In this document: positions 22,761 through 32,700 of the stretch, piece by piece | Position numbering within the stretch: position 1 is the stretch's first letter | Layout of the letters: every line of letters starts with the position of its first letter | DNA from: Flavobacteriaceae bacterium PS02293 | GTDB taxonomy: Bacteria > Bacteroidota > Bacteroidia > Flavobacteriales > Weeksellaceae | Direction: 5' to 3' | NCBI GenBank assembly: GCA_029960045.1 | Contig: JASCOV010000002.1 | Span: forward strand, 372,001 to 436,000 | DNA length: 64,000 nt | The notes under the pieces: generated by a model | Seen by the model: the letters and a program-made list of their open reading frames with translations, nothing else | What the model was told of the DNA's origin: nothing | Database searches by the model: none | Made by a program: the position numbers and the translations under genes

Positions 22761-25193
22761 ATGACAAGAAAATCGCTCATCCTGGTTGCAGGTATTGCAA
22801 CGATGTACTTCCAAAATGCTTATGCGCAGGAAGTTAAAGATTCAGTAAAAACCAACGACATAGATCAGGTGGTCATTACCGGTAACTCCCGTCCGAAACA
22901 GAAAATAGAATCCAGTACGGCTATTTCTACATTCACTGCAAAGGAAATTATGAAGCAAAACCCAATCAGTGCTGCTGCATTGTTGCAGAGAGTTCCTGGT
23001 TTTGCGGTAGAATCTTCTGGTGGAGAAGTTGGAAACAACTTGTTCTCAAGAGGTATTCCTTCTGCTGGAGGTTATGAATTTGTGCAGGTTCAGGAAGATG
23101 GATTACCAGTTTTCGAAGATGGTGCGCTCCAATTTGCAAATGCAGATAATTTTTTCCGAGTTGATAACACGACAGGAAGATTAGAAGCGCTTAGAGGTGG
23201 TTCAGGTTCTATTTTTGCAACCAATTCTCCCGGAGGTCTTATCAACTTTATTTCGAAAGAAGGAAGTAACGAATTCAAAGGAATTGCGAAATTAGAAACC
23301 AGTACTTATGGATTGATGAGAACAGATATCAATCTTGGTGGTGCATTGATTCAGGATAAATTATTCTTCAACGTTGGAGGATTTTACAGAACCGATGACG
23401 GGATTAGAAAAACAGGTTTCAAAGCTAATAACGGTGGTCAAATCAGACTGAACTTAAAATATGTCTTTGATAAAGGTTATGCGAAAGTCTATTACAAAAA
23501 ATTGGATGACAGAAATACTTTCTTCTTACCGATTCCTTTGAACCGTAATGGGAATGATATTAAAGAATTTCCTGGATTCGATGCCAATTACGGAACTTAT
23601 AGTTACAGCTCAATCAGCCAATTGAATATTCCACAAGCTGGCGGCGGTTATTTCAAAAGAAACTTACAAGATGGAATTCATCCAAAAGTAGATGCAATAG
23701 GAGCGGAGTTCAAATATGATTTGGGTAACAATTTCTCTGTTTTGAATAAGACAAGATATACCAATATCGATATGAATTATACCGGAATTTTCCCTGCTGG
23801 AACTCCTCAGACTGCGGCTGGTTTTGCTGACGTAAAAGGGATTACAGGCAATAGTTATCAATATTCTTTAGTAAGTAATGGTACTTTGGTGAATCCTGCC
23901 TTTGTTCAGCAGTTAGGATTCTGGGCGATTGATAAGAAAATGAATAATTTTGTTAATGATTTGCAGTTCAGTTACAAATTAGATAAAGGAAATGTTACAG
24001 CTGGTTTTTATAAATCCAATTGGACATCCAACCAATACTGGAACTGGAGCAATATCTTAACAACTGCTACAGACAAACCGCAATTGCTAAATTTAGTGGA
24101 TACTTCACTTAGTCCAAATGATGTTGGCTATTCGAAAACTTACAACGGTGTTACGCAGATGTCATTCCTGCAAAGAAATACTCAAACACAAGGAAGTCTG
24201 AATGATATCTACGCAAACTTTGATTATAACGTAACCGATAATTTGAATATTAATGTTGGAGCACGTTACAGCAAAGATATCTACAGAGGTTTTTTTGCAA
24301 ATACAACGTCATCCAATCTTGATAATTCTGGTTTAACGACAGACGGTGTTCACGGTTTTTCAACGACAACGGCTGATGATGGAATGAGTGTTTTGGGAAA
24401 TCAATATTCTTACTGGAGATATGATATTGATAAGTTGTCTTACACAGTTGCTGCTAATTATAAGATTAATTCTAATAATGCGGTTTATAGTAGATTCTCT
24501 CACGGATTCAGATCTCCGAATGAAGAAGCTTATTATAATTATTTCTCAACGACTAATCCGGATCAGCCTTTAAAATCAGTAACAACCAATCAAATTGAAG
24601 CTGGATATAAATATTATACAAGCAATTTCAGCATTGGCGTGATTCCTTTTTATTCCACACTTAAAGATCTTTCTTTTACTGATGTATTCTCAGACGGAAG
24701 CTCGGAAAATACTTTTGCCGACACCAGAAATTATGGTGTTGAGATCGAAGGATATGCAAGACTTTTCAATAATGTTTTGGATTTGACATTCAATGGAACA
24801 CTTCAAAATCCGAAATATACAGGATTGGCAGGAAGCAGTGTTTTGGAAGGAAATACAGTAAGAAGAATGCCGAAATTATATTTCAATGTTACTCCGGCAG
24901 TTAACATTACCAAAGAATGGAGAACTTATGTAACTTATAATTATTATGGTAAGCGTTTCCAGGATCAGACCAATCTTGATACTTTGCCATCATTCGGAGA
25001 AGTGGGAGCGGGAACATCTTACCAATTAGGAAAAATTCGATTTGGTATTGATGCTACCAATGTTTTTAATACCATCGGACTTACAGAAGGAGATCCAAGA
25101 TCGCCAGCTACACAACAGGCTGGAACCACAACTATTATGGCAAGACCAATTATGGGCGCTGCGGTAAGAGCTTCTATTACATTGGAATTTTAG
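22761..25193 (+). CDS. TonB-dependent outer-membrane receptor
   Basis: The 810-residue protein has a signal peptide (MTRKSLILVAGIATMYFQNAYAQ region), a plug domain starting 'DQVVITGNSRPKQKIESSTAIS' with 'LQRVPGFAVESSGGE' and 'LRGGSGSIFATNSPGGLINF', and a long beta-barrel ending in aromatic Phe ('RASITLEF'). An in-frame Met at 22704 lies inside trehalase and would spoil the signal peptide, so the ATG at 22761, 14 bases after trehalase, is chosen. There is no N-terminal carboxypeptidase-like extension and no SusD partner, so it is not a standard SusCD pair. The likely cargo is trehalose or a related oligosaccharide. Confidence 0.92.
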   Translation: MTRKSLILVAGIATMYFQNAYAQEVKDSVKTNDIDQVVITGNSRPKQKIESSTAISTFTAKEIMKQNPISAAALLQRVPGFAVESSGGEVGNNLFSRGIPSAGGYEFVQVQEDGLPVFEDGALQFANADNFFRVDNTTGRLEALRGGSGSIFATNSPGGLINFISKEGSNEFKGIAKLETSTYGLMRTDINLGGALIQDKLFFNVGGFYRTDDGIRKTGFKANNGGQIRLNLKYVFDKGYAKVYYKKLDDRNTFFLPIPLNRNGNDIKEFPGFDANYGTYSYSSISQLNIPQAGGGYFKRNLQDGIHPKVDAIGAEFKYDLGNNFSVLNKTRYTNIDMNYTGIFPAGTPQTAAGFADVKGITGNSYQYSLVSNGTLVNPAFVQQLGFWAIDKKMNNFVNDLQFSYKLDKGNVTAGFYKSNWTSNQYWNWSNILTTATDKPQLLNLVDTSLSPNDVGYSKTYNGVTQMSFLQRNTQTQGSLNDIYANFDYNVTDNLNINVGARYSKDIYRGFFANTTSSNLDNSGLTTDGVHGFSTTTADDGMSVLGNQYSYWRYDIDKLSYTVAANYKINSNNAVYSRFSHGFRSPNEEAYYNYFSTTNPDQPLKSVTTNQIEAGYKYYTSNFSIGVIPFYSTLKDLSFTDVFSDGSSENTFADTRNYGVEIEGYARLFNNVLDLTFNGTLQNPKYTGLAGSSVLEGNTVRRMPKLYFNVTPAVNITKEWRTYVTYNYYGKRFQDQTNLDTLPSFGEVGAGTSYQLGKIRFGIDATNVFNTIGLTEGDPRSPATQQAGTTTIMARPIMGAAVRASITLEF

Positions 25194-25218
25194 ATTAGAT
25201 TTTTTCATAGTTATTATA

Positions 25219-25256
25219 ATTCATCCCAAAATTATTTTTGGGATGAATTTTTTATT
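25219..25256. terminator. Terminator after the TonB receptor gene
   Basis: AATTCATCCCAAAA pairs with TTTGGGATGAATT (25219-25250) followed by TTTTTT; the A/T-rich flanks could serve both strands. Confidence 0.88.
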
Positions 25257-25269
25257 ATACATAATATTC

Positions 25270-26013
25270 TTAAAGTGGAAGAACACTTATTTGAGTTATA
25301 TTCTGAATATTCGAAAAGTCAATATTGAATTGATGAACAGCTGTGGAAGTAAATGCAAACAGGTGATTCCCATCTATTATTAAATCTTTTGCCCCGATAT
25401 TGGCAATTGTTTTTGCAACAGTAACTTTTTTCGGATCTGTAATATCAAATATGATAATGTCACTTTTGTCACAAATGAACAGATAATTTCCACTTACAGC
25501 TAGACCTTTAGGTTCCAGAAGATCTCTTTCTGAAATCAATACTGGTGTTTTGATATTTTGAATATCATAAATCATTAATTTGTTGATCATCCCTGCATTA
25601 CAGGTTGTATTGGAATGTAAGGTTACAAAAGCGTGAGTAGAATTGGCTACAACCGGATCACAAGATGTAAAGTGCATAGCTTCCGACACAAAAGCAGGAG
25701 TTTCTGGATTTTCTTTGATACTGTAGATAAACATTCCGTTTCTTGATCCAATGAACAGATAGTCATCCATCGTAAATAATGTTTCTATATTAAAGCCAAC
25801 ATTTAAAGCTTTGACTTTTACAGGATTTTCTGGATTGATCAGGCTGAAGACATTCAGATTGTTTTGATCTACAACATACATATAATTGTTTTTCAGAATA
25901 AAAGTCGCTGTCGATCCTTCTTTCCCATCGGTAGATTCAGAACTTGAGATGTCATTATTATCACTGCACGCCATTAAAACAGCTATAAATAGTAGAGTAA
26001 AATATTTTTTCAT
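25270..26013 (-). CDS. LVIVD-repeat lipoprotein
   Basis: The 247-residue lipoprotein has lipobox LMAC (Cys16). The rest is a set of propeller-like repeats of the form 'NLNVFSLINPENPVKVKALNV', 'LMIYDIQNIKTPVLISERDL' and 'IIIFDITDPKKVTVAKTI', with intervening 'YLFIGSRNG'. This is the LVIVD type seen in surface lipoproteins of Bacteroidetes. An upstream in-frame Met at 26034 overlaps the previous gene; the Met at 26013 gives the signal peptide. Five bases separate it from the similar lipoprotein upstream, so they form an operon. Confidence 0.83.
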   Translation of the reverse strand: MKKYFTLLFIAVLMACSDNNDISSSESTDGKEGSTATFILKNNYMYVVDQNNLNVFSLINPENPVKVKALNVGFNIETLFTMDDYLFIGSRNGMFIYSIKENPETPAFVSEAMHFTSCDPVVANSTHAFVTLHSNTTCNAGMINKLMIYDIQNIKTPVLISERDLLEPKGLAVSGNYLFICDKSDIIIFDITDPKKVTVAKTIANIGAKDLIIDGNHLFAFTSTAVHQFNIDFSNIQNITQISVLPL

Positions 26014-26018
26014 AGTGT

Positions 26019-26507
26019 TTATTTTTCTTTCCAATCGATTACTATTTTGTCATTATCTGCAGGAGCTTCGAAGCCGTCAGGCGATTTTAAAGCAGGGAAG
26101 ACGTTTTCAATTCTTTTTAGAAGTTGAATACTATTGTTAGAAGTATTAATTTTTAAAGCGACTAAATCTCTAGCTTGATTGATGTATAAAATGTCATTTC
26201 TGATAGCAACATCTGTAGAACCTAACGCTTTTAAATATTTCAATTTTTTTGGATTGGCAGGATCTGAATTGTCGATAATATGAAAACCATCACGTCTGTC
26301 ATTCACAAAGATATATTGATCTTTGAGGTAGATTTTTTCATTTTTAACAGTTGGTTTAGGATCTTGAAGTGTAATTTTATTCAGTTCTGCTCTGGTTACT
26401 GTAATTGGTATGTAACGTGTTGTAATTTCTTCCGGCTCACGGGGAGGCCAACAGGAATTGAAAAGCAGACATGAGAACAGCAATAGAATTAATTTTGTAA
26501 GTTTCAT
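26019..26507 (-). CDS. LVIVD-like lipoprotein, shorter partner
   Basis: The 162-residue protein has lipobox FNSC (Cys19), a proline-rich linker, then 'YIFVNDRRDGFHIIDNSDPANPKKLKYLKALGSTDVAI', one or two LVIVD-type repeats. It is the first gene of a two-gene reverse-strand operon. Each gene has its own lipoprotein signal and separate stop and start, so this is not a frameshifted single gene. The function is unknown; a surface-exposed role is likely. Confidence 0.8.
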   Translation of the reverse strand: MKLTKLILLLFSCLLFNSCWPPREPEEITTRYIPITVTRAELNKITLQDPKPTVKNEKIYLKDQYIFVNDRRDGFHIIDNSDPANPKKLKYLKALGSTDVAIRNDILYINQARDLVALKINTSNNSIQLLKRIENVFPALKSPDGFEAPADNDKIVIDWKEK

Positions 26508-26600
26508 GTTAGTTTTATTATTTATTTTAAAAGTAATCTATTTATTATTAATGTGATATTAATTTTTTTATTTAATTTCTGAAATTTAACTAGTTAAGTA

Positions 26601-26729
26601 TTTGCTACTTGAAAAATATTTTATACTTTTGCAATCCGAAATATAGGTTCACTTTTATGCGGAGTAACTTATGTTGAATAATTAATGCTTCCACATTCAA
26701 TTATTTATTAATCAAATCAACACATTAAA
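26601..26729 (+). promoter_or_regulatory. rplK operon promoter and leader
   Basis: TTTG (26601-26604), exactly 19 bases, then TACTTTTG (26624-26631), a consensus promoter. The leader of about 90 bases before rplK contains a possible stem AATAATT (26677-26683) with AATTATT (26699-26705). It could host autogenous control by L1 or L11, but that is inference. Confidence 0.75.
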
Positions 26730-27173
26730 ATGGCTAAAAAAGTCTTTAAAATGGTAAAACTTCAGGTGAAAGGTGGCGCTGCCAACCCTTCTCCACCAGT
26801 AGGTCCAGCATTGGGTTCTGCAGGTGTGAACATCATGGAGTTTTGTAAACAATTCAACGGTAGAACTCAGGATAAACCTGGTCAAGTTCTTCCGGTAGTA
26901 ATCACGGTTTTCGAAGATAAATCTTTCGAATTCATCATCAAAACACCTCCAGTTGCAATCCAATTATTGGAAGCTGCAAAATTGAAAGGTGGTTCTGGAG
27001 AACCTAACAGAAACAAAGTAGGTGCTGTATCTTGGGCTCAGGTTCAGAAAATTGCAGAGGACAAAATGGGAGATCTTAACTGTTTCTCAGTAGCTCCTGC
27101 AGTTTCTATGGTAGCTGGTACTGCTAGATCTATGGGATTGAGAGTAACAGGAACTAAACCAACTAACGCTTAA
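26730..27173 (+). CDS. rplK: 50S ribosomal protein L11
   Basis: The 147-residue protein has the L11 N-terminal domain '[37 protein letters not shown]' and the rRNA-binding C-terminal domain ending '[13 protein letters not shown]'. It binds the GTPase-associated centre of 23S rRNA with L10-L12. First gene of the rplK-rplA-rplJ-rplL operon, with its own consensus promoter because nusG is not adjacent. Confidence 0.97.
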   Translation: MAKKVFKMVKLQVKGGAANPSPPVGPALGSAGVNIMEFCKQFNGRTQDKPGQVLPVVITVFEDKSFEFIIKTPPVAIQLLEAAKLKGGSGEPNRNKVGAVSWAQVQKIAEDKMGDLNCFSVAPAVSMVAGTARSMGLRVTGTKPTNA

Positions 27174-27184
27174 AACTTAAAGAA

Positions 27185-27877
27185 ATGGCAAAATTGACAA
27201 AAAAGCAAAAAGAAGCTTTAAGTAAAGTAGAAAAAAACAAAATTTATAATCTTGACGAAGCATCTGCTTTGGTAAAAGAAGTGAATTTTGCAAAATTTGA
27301 CGCATCTGTAGATATCGCTGTTAGATTGGGTGTAGATCCAAGAAAAGCAAACCAAATGGTAAGAGGTGTTGTATCTCTTCCTCACGGTACTGGTAAAGAT
27401 ATCAAAGTTTTGGCTTTGGTAACTCCAGACAAAGAAGCAGAAGCTAAAGAAGCTGGTGCAGACTATGTAGGTCTTGACGAGTATTTGACTAAAATCAAAA
27501 ACGGTTGGACAGATGTTGACGTTATCGTAACTATGCCTGCAGTTATGGGTAAACTAGGACCATTAGGTAGAGTTTTAGGACCAAGAGGTCTTATGCCAAA
27601 CCCTAAGTCTGGTACTGTAACTATGGACATCGGAAAAGCTGTAGCTGAGGTGAAAGCCGGTAAAATCGATTTCAAAGTAGATAAATATGGTATCATCCAC
27701 GCTGGTATTGGTAAAGTATCTTTCGATGCTGCTAAACTTAAAGAAAATGCTGCTGAATTAATCTCAACATTGATTAAGTTGAAACCAACTGCTGCAAAAG
27801 GAACTTATGTAAAAAGCATCTATTTGTCTTCTACAATGAGTCCTGGAATTGCAATTGATACTAAATCTGTTAACTAA
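27185..27877 (+). CDS. rplA: 50S ribosomal protein L1
   Basis: The 230-residue protein has the L1 signature '[25 protein letters not shown]' region and C-terminal '[18 protein letters not shown]'. It forms the mobile L1 stalk and in many bacteria represses its own operon. Starts 11 bases after rplK. Confidence 0.97.
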   Translation: MAKLTKKQKEALSKVEKNKIYNLDEASALVKEVNFAKFDASVDIAVRLGVDPRKANQMVRGVVSLPHGTGKDIKVLALVTPDKEAEAKEAGADYVGLDEYLTKIKNGWTDVDVIVTMPAVMGKLGPLGRVLGPRGLMPNPKSGTVTMDIGKAVAEVKAGKIDFKVDKYGIIHAGIGKVSFDAAKLKENAAELISTLIKLKPTAAKGTYVKSIYLSSTMSPGIAIDTKSVN

Positions 27878-27894
27878 TTATAATCCTTAAGACA

Positions 27895-28491
27895 ATGACA
27901 AAAGACCAAAAAGTTGTAGCAATACAAGAGATCAAAGACTTGCTTCAGGATGCAAAAGTAGTTTATGTAGCAGATCTACAAGGTTTGAACGCTGCTAAAT
28001 CTTCTGACTTCAGAAGACAGGCTTTCAAACAAAATATCAAAGTAAAAGTTGTGAAGAATACATTGCTTCAAAAAGCAATGGAACAAATCGAAGGTGTAGA
28101 TTATGCTGAGATGTTCGAAACTTTCAAAGGAAACTCTGCATTAATGATTGCTGATACAGCTAACGCTCCAGCTAAGTTAATCAAAGAATTCAGAAAGAAA
28201 GAAGAGAAACCAGCTCTTAAATCTGCCTTCGTTCAGGAAACTTTCTATGTTGGTGACGAAAACTTAGATGCATTAGTAAGCATCAAGTCTAGAGAAGAAA
28301 TGATCGGTGAAATCATCGGATTACTTCAGTCTCCAATCCAAAGAGTTGTTTCTGCTCTTCAAAACAAATCCGAAGCTGTAGAAGCTAGCACTGAAGAAGT
28401 TGCTGCTCCTGCTGTAGAAGAAACTCCTGCCGAGGCAGCTCCAGAAGCTCCAACTGCAGAAAGCACGGAAGAAACTCCAAGTGCTGAATAA
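27895..28491 (+). CDS. rplJ: 50S ribosomal protein L10
   Basis: The 198-residue protein begins 'MTKDQKVVAIQEIKDLLQDAKVVYVADLQGLNAA' and carries the RNA-binding domain and the L12-binding helix ('SPIQRVVSALQNK'). Residues about 165-198 are an Ala/Glu/Thr/Pro-rich tail, longer than in E. coli and probably disordered. It anchors L7/L12 dimers to the ribosome. Starts 17 bases after rplA. Confidence 0.96.
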   Translation: MTKDQKVVAIQEIKDLLQDAKVVYVADLQGLNAAKSSDFRRQAFKQNIKVKVVKNTLLQKAMEQIEGVDYAEMFETFKGNSALMIADTANAPAKLIKEFRKKEEKPALKSAFVQETFYVGDENLDALVSIKSREEMIGEIIGLLQSPIQRVVSALQNKSEAVEASTEEVAAPAVEETPAEAAPEAPTAESTEETPSAE

Positions 28492-28539
28492 TTAGAACTC
28501 AAAAAAATCAATCAATAATCAACAAAAAACATTACAACA

Positions 28540-28908
28540 ATGTCAGATTTAAAAAATTTAGCTGAAACGCTAGTAAACTTAACAGTAAAAGACGTAAACG
28601 AATTAGCTACTATCCTTAAGGATGAGTACGGAATTGAGCCAGCTGCTGCTGCTGTAGTAGTATCTGCAGGTGGTGCAGGTGAAGCTGCTGAAGAAAAAAC
28701 AGAATTCGATGTAATTCTTAAAGCTGCAGGTGCTTCTAAATTAGCAGTTGTTAAATTGGTAAAAGATTTAACTGGTGCAGGTCTTAAAGAAGCTAAAGAT
28801 ATCGTAGATGGTGCTCCTGCTCCAATCAAGCAAGGTGTGTCTAAAGACGAAGCAGAAGCTTTGAAAAAACAATTAGAAGAAGCTGGTGCTGAAGTAGAAT
28901 TGAAATAA
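28540..28908 (+). CDS. rplL: 50S ribosomal protein L7/L12
   Basis: The 122-residue acidic protein has an N-terminal dimerisation domain, an Ala/Gly hinge ('[18 protein letters not shown]') and the C-terminal factor-binding domain '[42 protein letters not shown]'. It recruits translation factors. A strong terminator follows, so rpoB is not in the same unit here. Confidence 0.97.
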   Translation: MSDLKNLAETLVNLTVKDVNELATILKDEYGIEPAAAAVVVSAGGAGEAAEEKTEFDVILKAAGASKLAVVKLVKDLTGAGLKEAKDIVDGAPAPIKQGVSKDEAEALKKQLEEAGAEVELK

Positions 28909-28929
28909 TTCTGGTTTACATCCAAATAT

Positions 28930-28965
28930 AAACTCCCAAGCTTAGGTTTGGGAGTTTTTTTGTTA
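28930..28965 (+). terminator. Terminator of the rplKAJL operon
   Basis: AAACTCCCAA pairs with TTGGGAGTTT around a 7-8-base loop (28930-28957), then a T7 run. Confidence 0.9.
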
Positions 28966-29021
28966 TGTTAAGTTTTCTTATTATTCATTATGAAGCATTT
29001 AATTTTTATTAATTTTGCAAA

Positions 29022-29681
29022 ATGAAAGGAGATAAGTTGTCTTTCAATGCACAAGTGGGGATTGGAACCGATTTATTATATAAATTTCGGCTTGTTCTTT
29101 TATTTCTTTTTGTCTTTATTGTAAATCCCTTTTCAGCTCAAGAAGTTAAACCCGACGTTAAGATTAAGTCCAATGCGACTATTACTGTCGTAGGAGATGC
29201 ATTTATTTATTCAAAAGATGCTGCTTTTAATGAGCAAATTTCTGGGAATAAAAATTTACTGAAGAATTCCAAAGTTGAATTCAATCAAAACAATGAATTA
29301 AAGATTAGTGCCAAGAATACAAATAAATCCACTAAAGCATTAACTTCCAATAAGAAAAAAACTGAAAATATTGTTCTAGCTTCAAAAAAAAAAGCTAAAG
29401 CAAAACCAGCAGATTTACCTAAAAAAGATATTCATATCCATGTAAAGAATTTAGATGAGCACAATCAATTCTTTAAGGGTTCTATTTCTGGGGATATTTC
29501 TTTTATTTTTCCTAGTAATGATTTCCATTTAATAAAATATTTTATAAAGCCTTCAGGTTGGTTTGGTAATATCTCTATAAAATTTTTAGACTATATCAAT
29601 TATTTTTATGATCATGATAATTCCCAATTACAAGTTTTCTATAACTACTTTTCTGTAAGACCTCCGCCTTCTCAGATTTAA
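29022..29681 (+). CDS. Hypothetical secreted protein
   Basis: I do not recognise this 219-residue protein. It has a hydrophobic segment (residues about 24-38, 'LVLLFLFVFIVNPFSA') followed by 'QEVKPDVKI', consistent with a signal peptide having a long N-region. After that comes a Lys/Asn-rich, low-complexity middle (about 80-135) and a C-terminal part rich in aromatics ending 'FSVRPPPSQI'. TAATTTTG (29010-29017) ends 4 bases before the ATG, so translation may be leaderless, or start at the in-frame TTG at 29037 that follows an AAAGGAG. It lies between rplL and the large TSP3 gene. Confidence 0.65.
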   Translation: MKGDKLSFNAQVGIGTDLLYKFRLVLLFLFVFIVNPFSAQEVKPDVKIKSNATITVVGDAFIYSKDAAFNEQISGNKNLLKNSKVEFNQNNELKISAKNTNKSTKALTSNKKKTENIVLASKKKAKAKPADLPKKDIHIHVKNLDEHNQFFKGSISGDISFIFPSNDFHLIKYFIKPSGWFGNISIKFLDYINYFYDHDNSQLQVFYNYFSVRPPPSQI

Positions 29682-29756
29682 TTTTTCAATTTTTCTACAT
29701 TAATGTTTCTATGACAAAATCTTGATCATAGAAATGAAACTTTATTAATATTTTTC

Positions 29757-32700
29757 ATGAAAAAATTAAATCTATTTTTTATAGGATTATTCCTGCTTAT
29801 GGGTAGTGGAATGCTGTTTTCTCAAGCCGTAGACAGATTATATCTTTCTATGTCTGCTACAGGAAGGGTGTATGATATTACTGACATACCAGCATCATTA
29901 CCCGCTCCTCTTACGACGCTCAACTATTCTGGAGGCAATGCGGAAAGGGTTAGTAATTTGGCTGTTGGCTATGACACACCTGCCGGTGCTCCGGGAAGCG
30001 TTGTATTTATACATTCAAATACGGCAGCGGGAAGTCAAATATATAAAAATACTGCTACGGTAAATGGGGTAACGAGTCCGGCTGGTGTTGCAGTTGGTGG
30101 TATCGGAACGAATAACGTACCGAAAACTGATGGTAACCCATCTGGTGTAACTTACGGTTTTAGCACAACAAATAAAAACTTATATCAGATTTATCCTACA
30201 TCTGTTAATTTAGGAGCTGTTACCGGAGATGCAATTTGGAATGCAACAACTTCTTCGATATGGGCAACAGATACTTTTTTTGATTATCAGAATTTTATCT
30301 ATGTAATTCTTCAGAATGTTGTATCAGGAACAGGAACAAGATATTTGTACAAAATTGATCCTACTACTCTGCAGGCTACATTGGTTACTCAACTTAATAA
30401 TGCTGCTGGTAATCCTGTTGGGGTATATAATGCTGATACAGGTGCCAGTAGTGCAACCTCTGTAGGTAATGTCAGAGGTATTGCATATTTGAATGGTGTC
30501 GTATATGCAGTATCAATTAATGGTAACCCAGGTACGGTATTGAATGTTTACAGTATTAATATATCAACAGGAGCATCTACATTCCTGAGATCTTACACCG
30601 GAATTACCGGAGGATTGTATGGAACAAATCAGGATTTAGCAGCTGTCCCTTATTATATCCCTTTTCAATTTACTTGTGGAGGAATCACCCAGACTTCTAG
30701 TGTCCCATTTGTTAGAAACGTCGTTAGTAATGGGCAGAAATTTCTGAATATTCCTATCAATAATGTCTATGCAGCTGGTCCCTATACGATTAATGTTGTA
30801 GGAGCCAATTTTAACAGTTCATCTGTGGTAAACGTAACTACAGGAACGACATCTATCCAAGTGCCTTTAAACTATAATGGAGGTGGTGTCGCTGGTGTTA
30901 GAACCCTTGAGGTTAACTTAAGTGGAAGTACAACTAGATGTTTTGTGAATGTGCTTGTAGATGAAGATACAGACGGGGATGGAATCGGAAACTCAGAAGA
31001 TATGGATGATGACAATGACGGAATCCTTGATACGGTAGAAGATGCCTGCACAACGGAAGGTACACCAGTTTATATTAATACGTTTGGAACAGGAGCTACA
31101 CGTACATCGGATACCAACGTACTTAATCATACCTATGCTACTACAGGGAGCATTGCAGATGGCAGCTATGCAGTTATAACATCCTCTTCTGCAAGTGAAA
31201 CATACAATCAGACAGATCTTACAGGAAATTTAGATGCAGGTAATCCTACTATTACTGCCGGTTCTACAAATGGAAGATATCTGATGATCAATGTTGGTGC
31301 TAATCTGTTGAATCAACCTATTTACAGAACATCTTTAGCCGTGACAAATGGAACGAGATATCGCTTCAGAATAGATATGGCAGGATTGGCCAACGGTACC
31401 GCAGATATTCCTAATCTCCAGCTTGCTATCAAAGATACTAATGGTAATCTTTTGGCCTCGGCTAATTCCGGACAGCTTGGAATAGCAAATGATGATGTGT
31501 GGAGAAGATTATCGCTCGATTTTGTTGCCACCAACGCCAATGTTGTTTTGGAAATTGTCAATCTTCAACTTAACGGTACAGCTGGCAATGATATTGGAAT
31601 AGATAACATTGTACTGGCTCCAATCACAATATGTGATACAGATGCCGACGGAATTCCTAATTCGCAGGATTTAGATTCTGATGGAGATGGCTGTTTTGAT
31701 TCTGTCGAAGGTGCTGAAAATGTACTTTCCGGACAATTAAACGCTAATGGAAGTATTAATACAACAACTACTGGTGGTCTTGGATCTACTCCAGGTGTTA
31801 ATTTTGGCGTTCCAAATCTTGTTAACTCAGGTGGAGCGGCTGATACAGGAAGTAATGTTGGACAAGGTATAGGGACATCACAAGATGGCAGCAAAAATGA
31901 CTGTCTTGACACTGACGGTGATGGAATTCCTAACTGGCAAGATCTGGATGATGACAATGATGGTATTTTGGATACTAATGAATGTTCATTGGATCTATCA
32001 ACTTATGTTGCTAATAACTTTACAACTGTTGTTCCCGCCATTGCAGGTTCTACATCAGATAATACCAAATTTTTACAGTTGCGTCCATCTGACTTTGGTT
32101 TGACAACAGCTGGGGCTACCAATCAAAATGCTACACGTGATTACAGCGCATTCTTTGGTTTGCCAACAGGATCTATTATAGTTACCATTGAAAATGCACA
32201 CGTGCATCCAAATGCAACTTCCAACCCAGCGTCTAACGTATTTTATGTATCAGCAAGAAGTGGAGTAGGGTCTACCAGAATCAGAATTTCAGGTACTGTA
32301 GGTTCTTATGTTGCAATAGAGCATGGCCAAGAATACTATGGTCTTCACGAAAGAGGAATCACTTTCTTAGATGGTGCAAACTTAACTCCAAGTAATATAT
32401 ACAATATAAATACGCAGACAACAGCGGGCAACTGGCAAAGTGGTAATTCTGGTAATTATTATTTTGTAAGACACACGACTGCAGCAACTGAGAATGCGGT
32501 CTTTGCTTACGGTAGTATAAATACTGAAGTTAACCCTAAAGTATTCAGTATCTCTACCAATAATACAGTACTTACCAATTACAGTACATATTTTATCAGA
32601 ATTTTGCCTGAATGTGATAATGATAAAGACGGTATTCCCAATCGTTTAGATTTTGATTCTGATGGAGATGGCTGTTTTGATGCGATCGAAGGTAGCGAAA

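Noticed and set aside
25270-26507. The two LVIVD lipoproteins as one frameshifted gene
   Set aside because: Each has its own signal peptide and lipobox and a clean stop/start between them.
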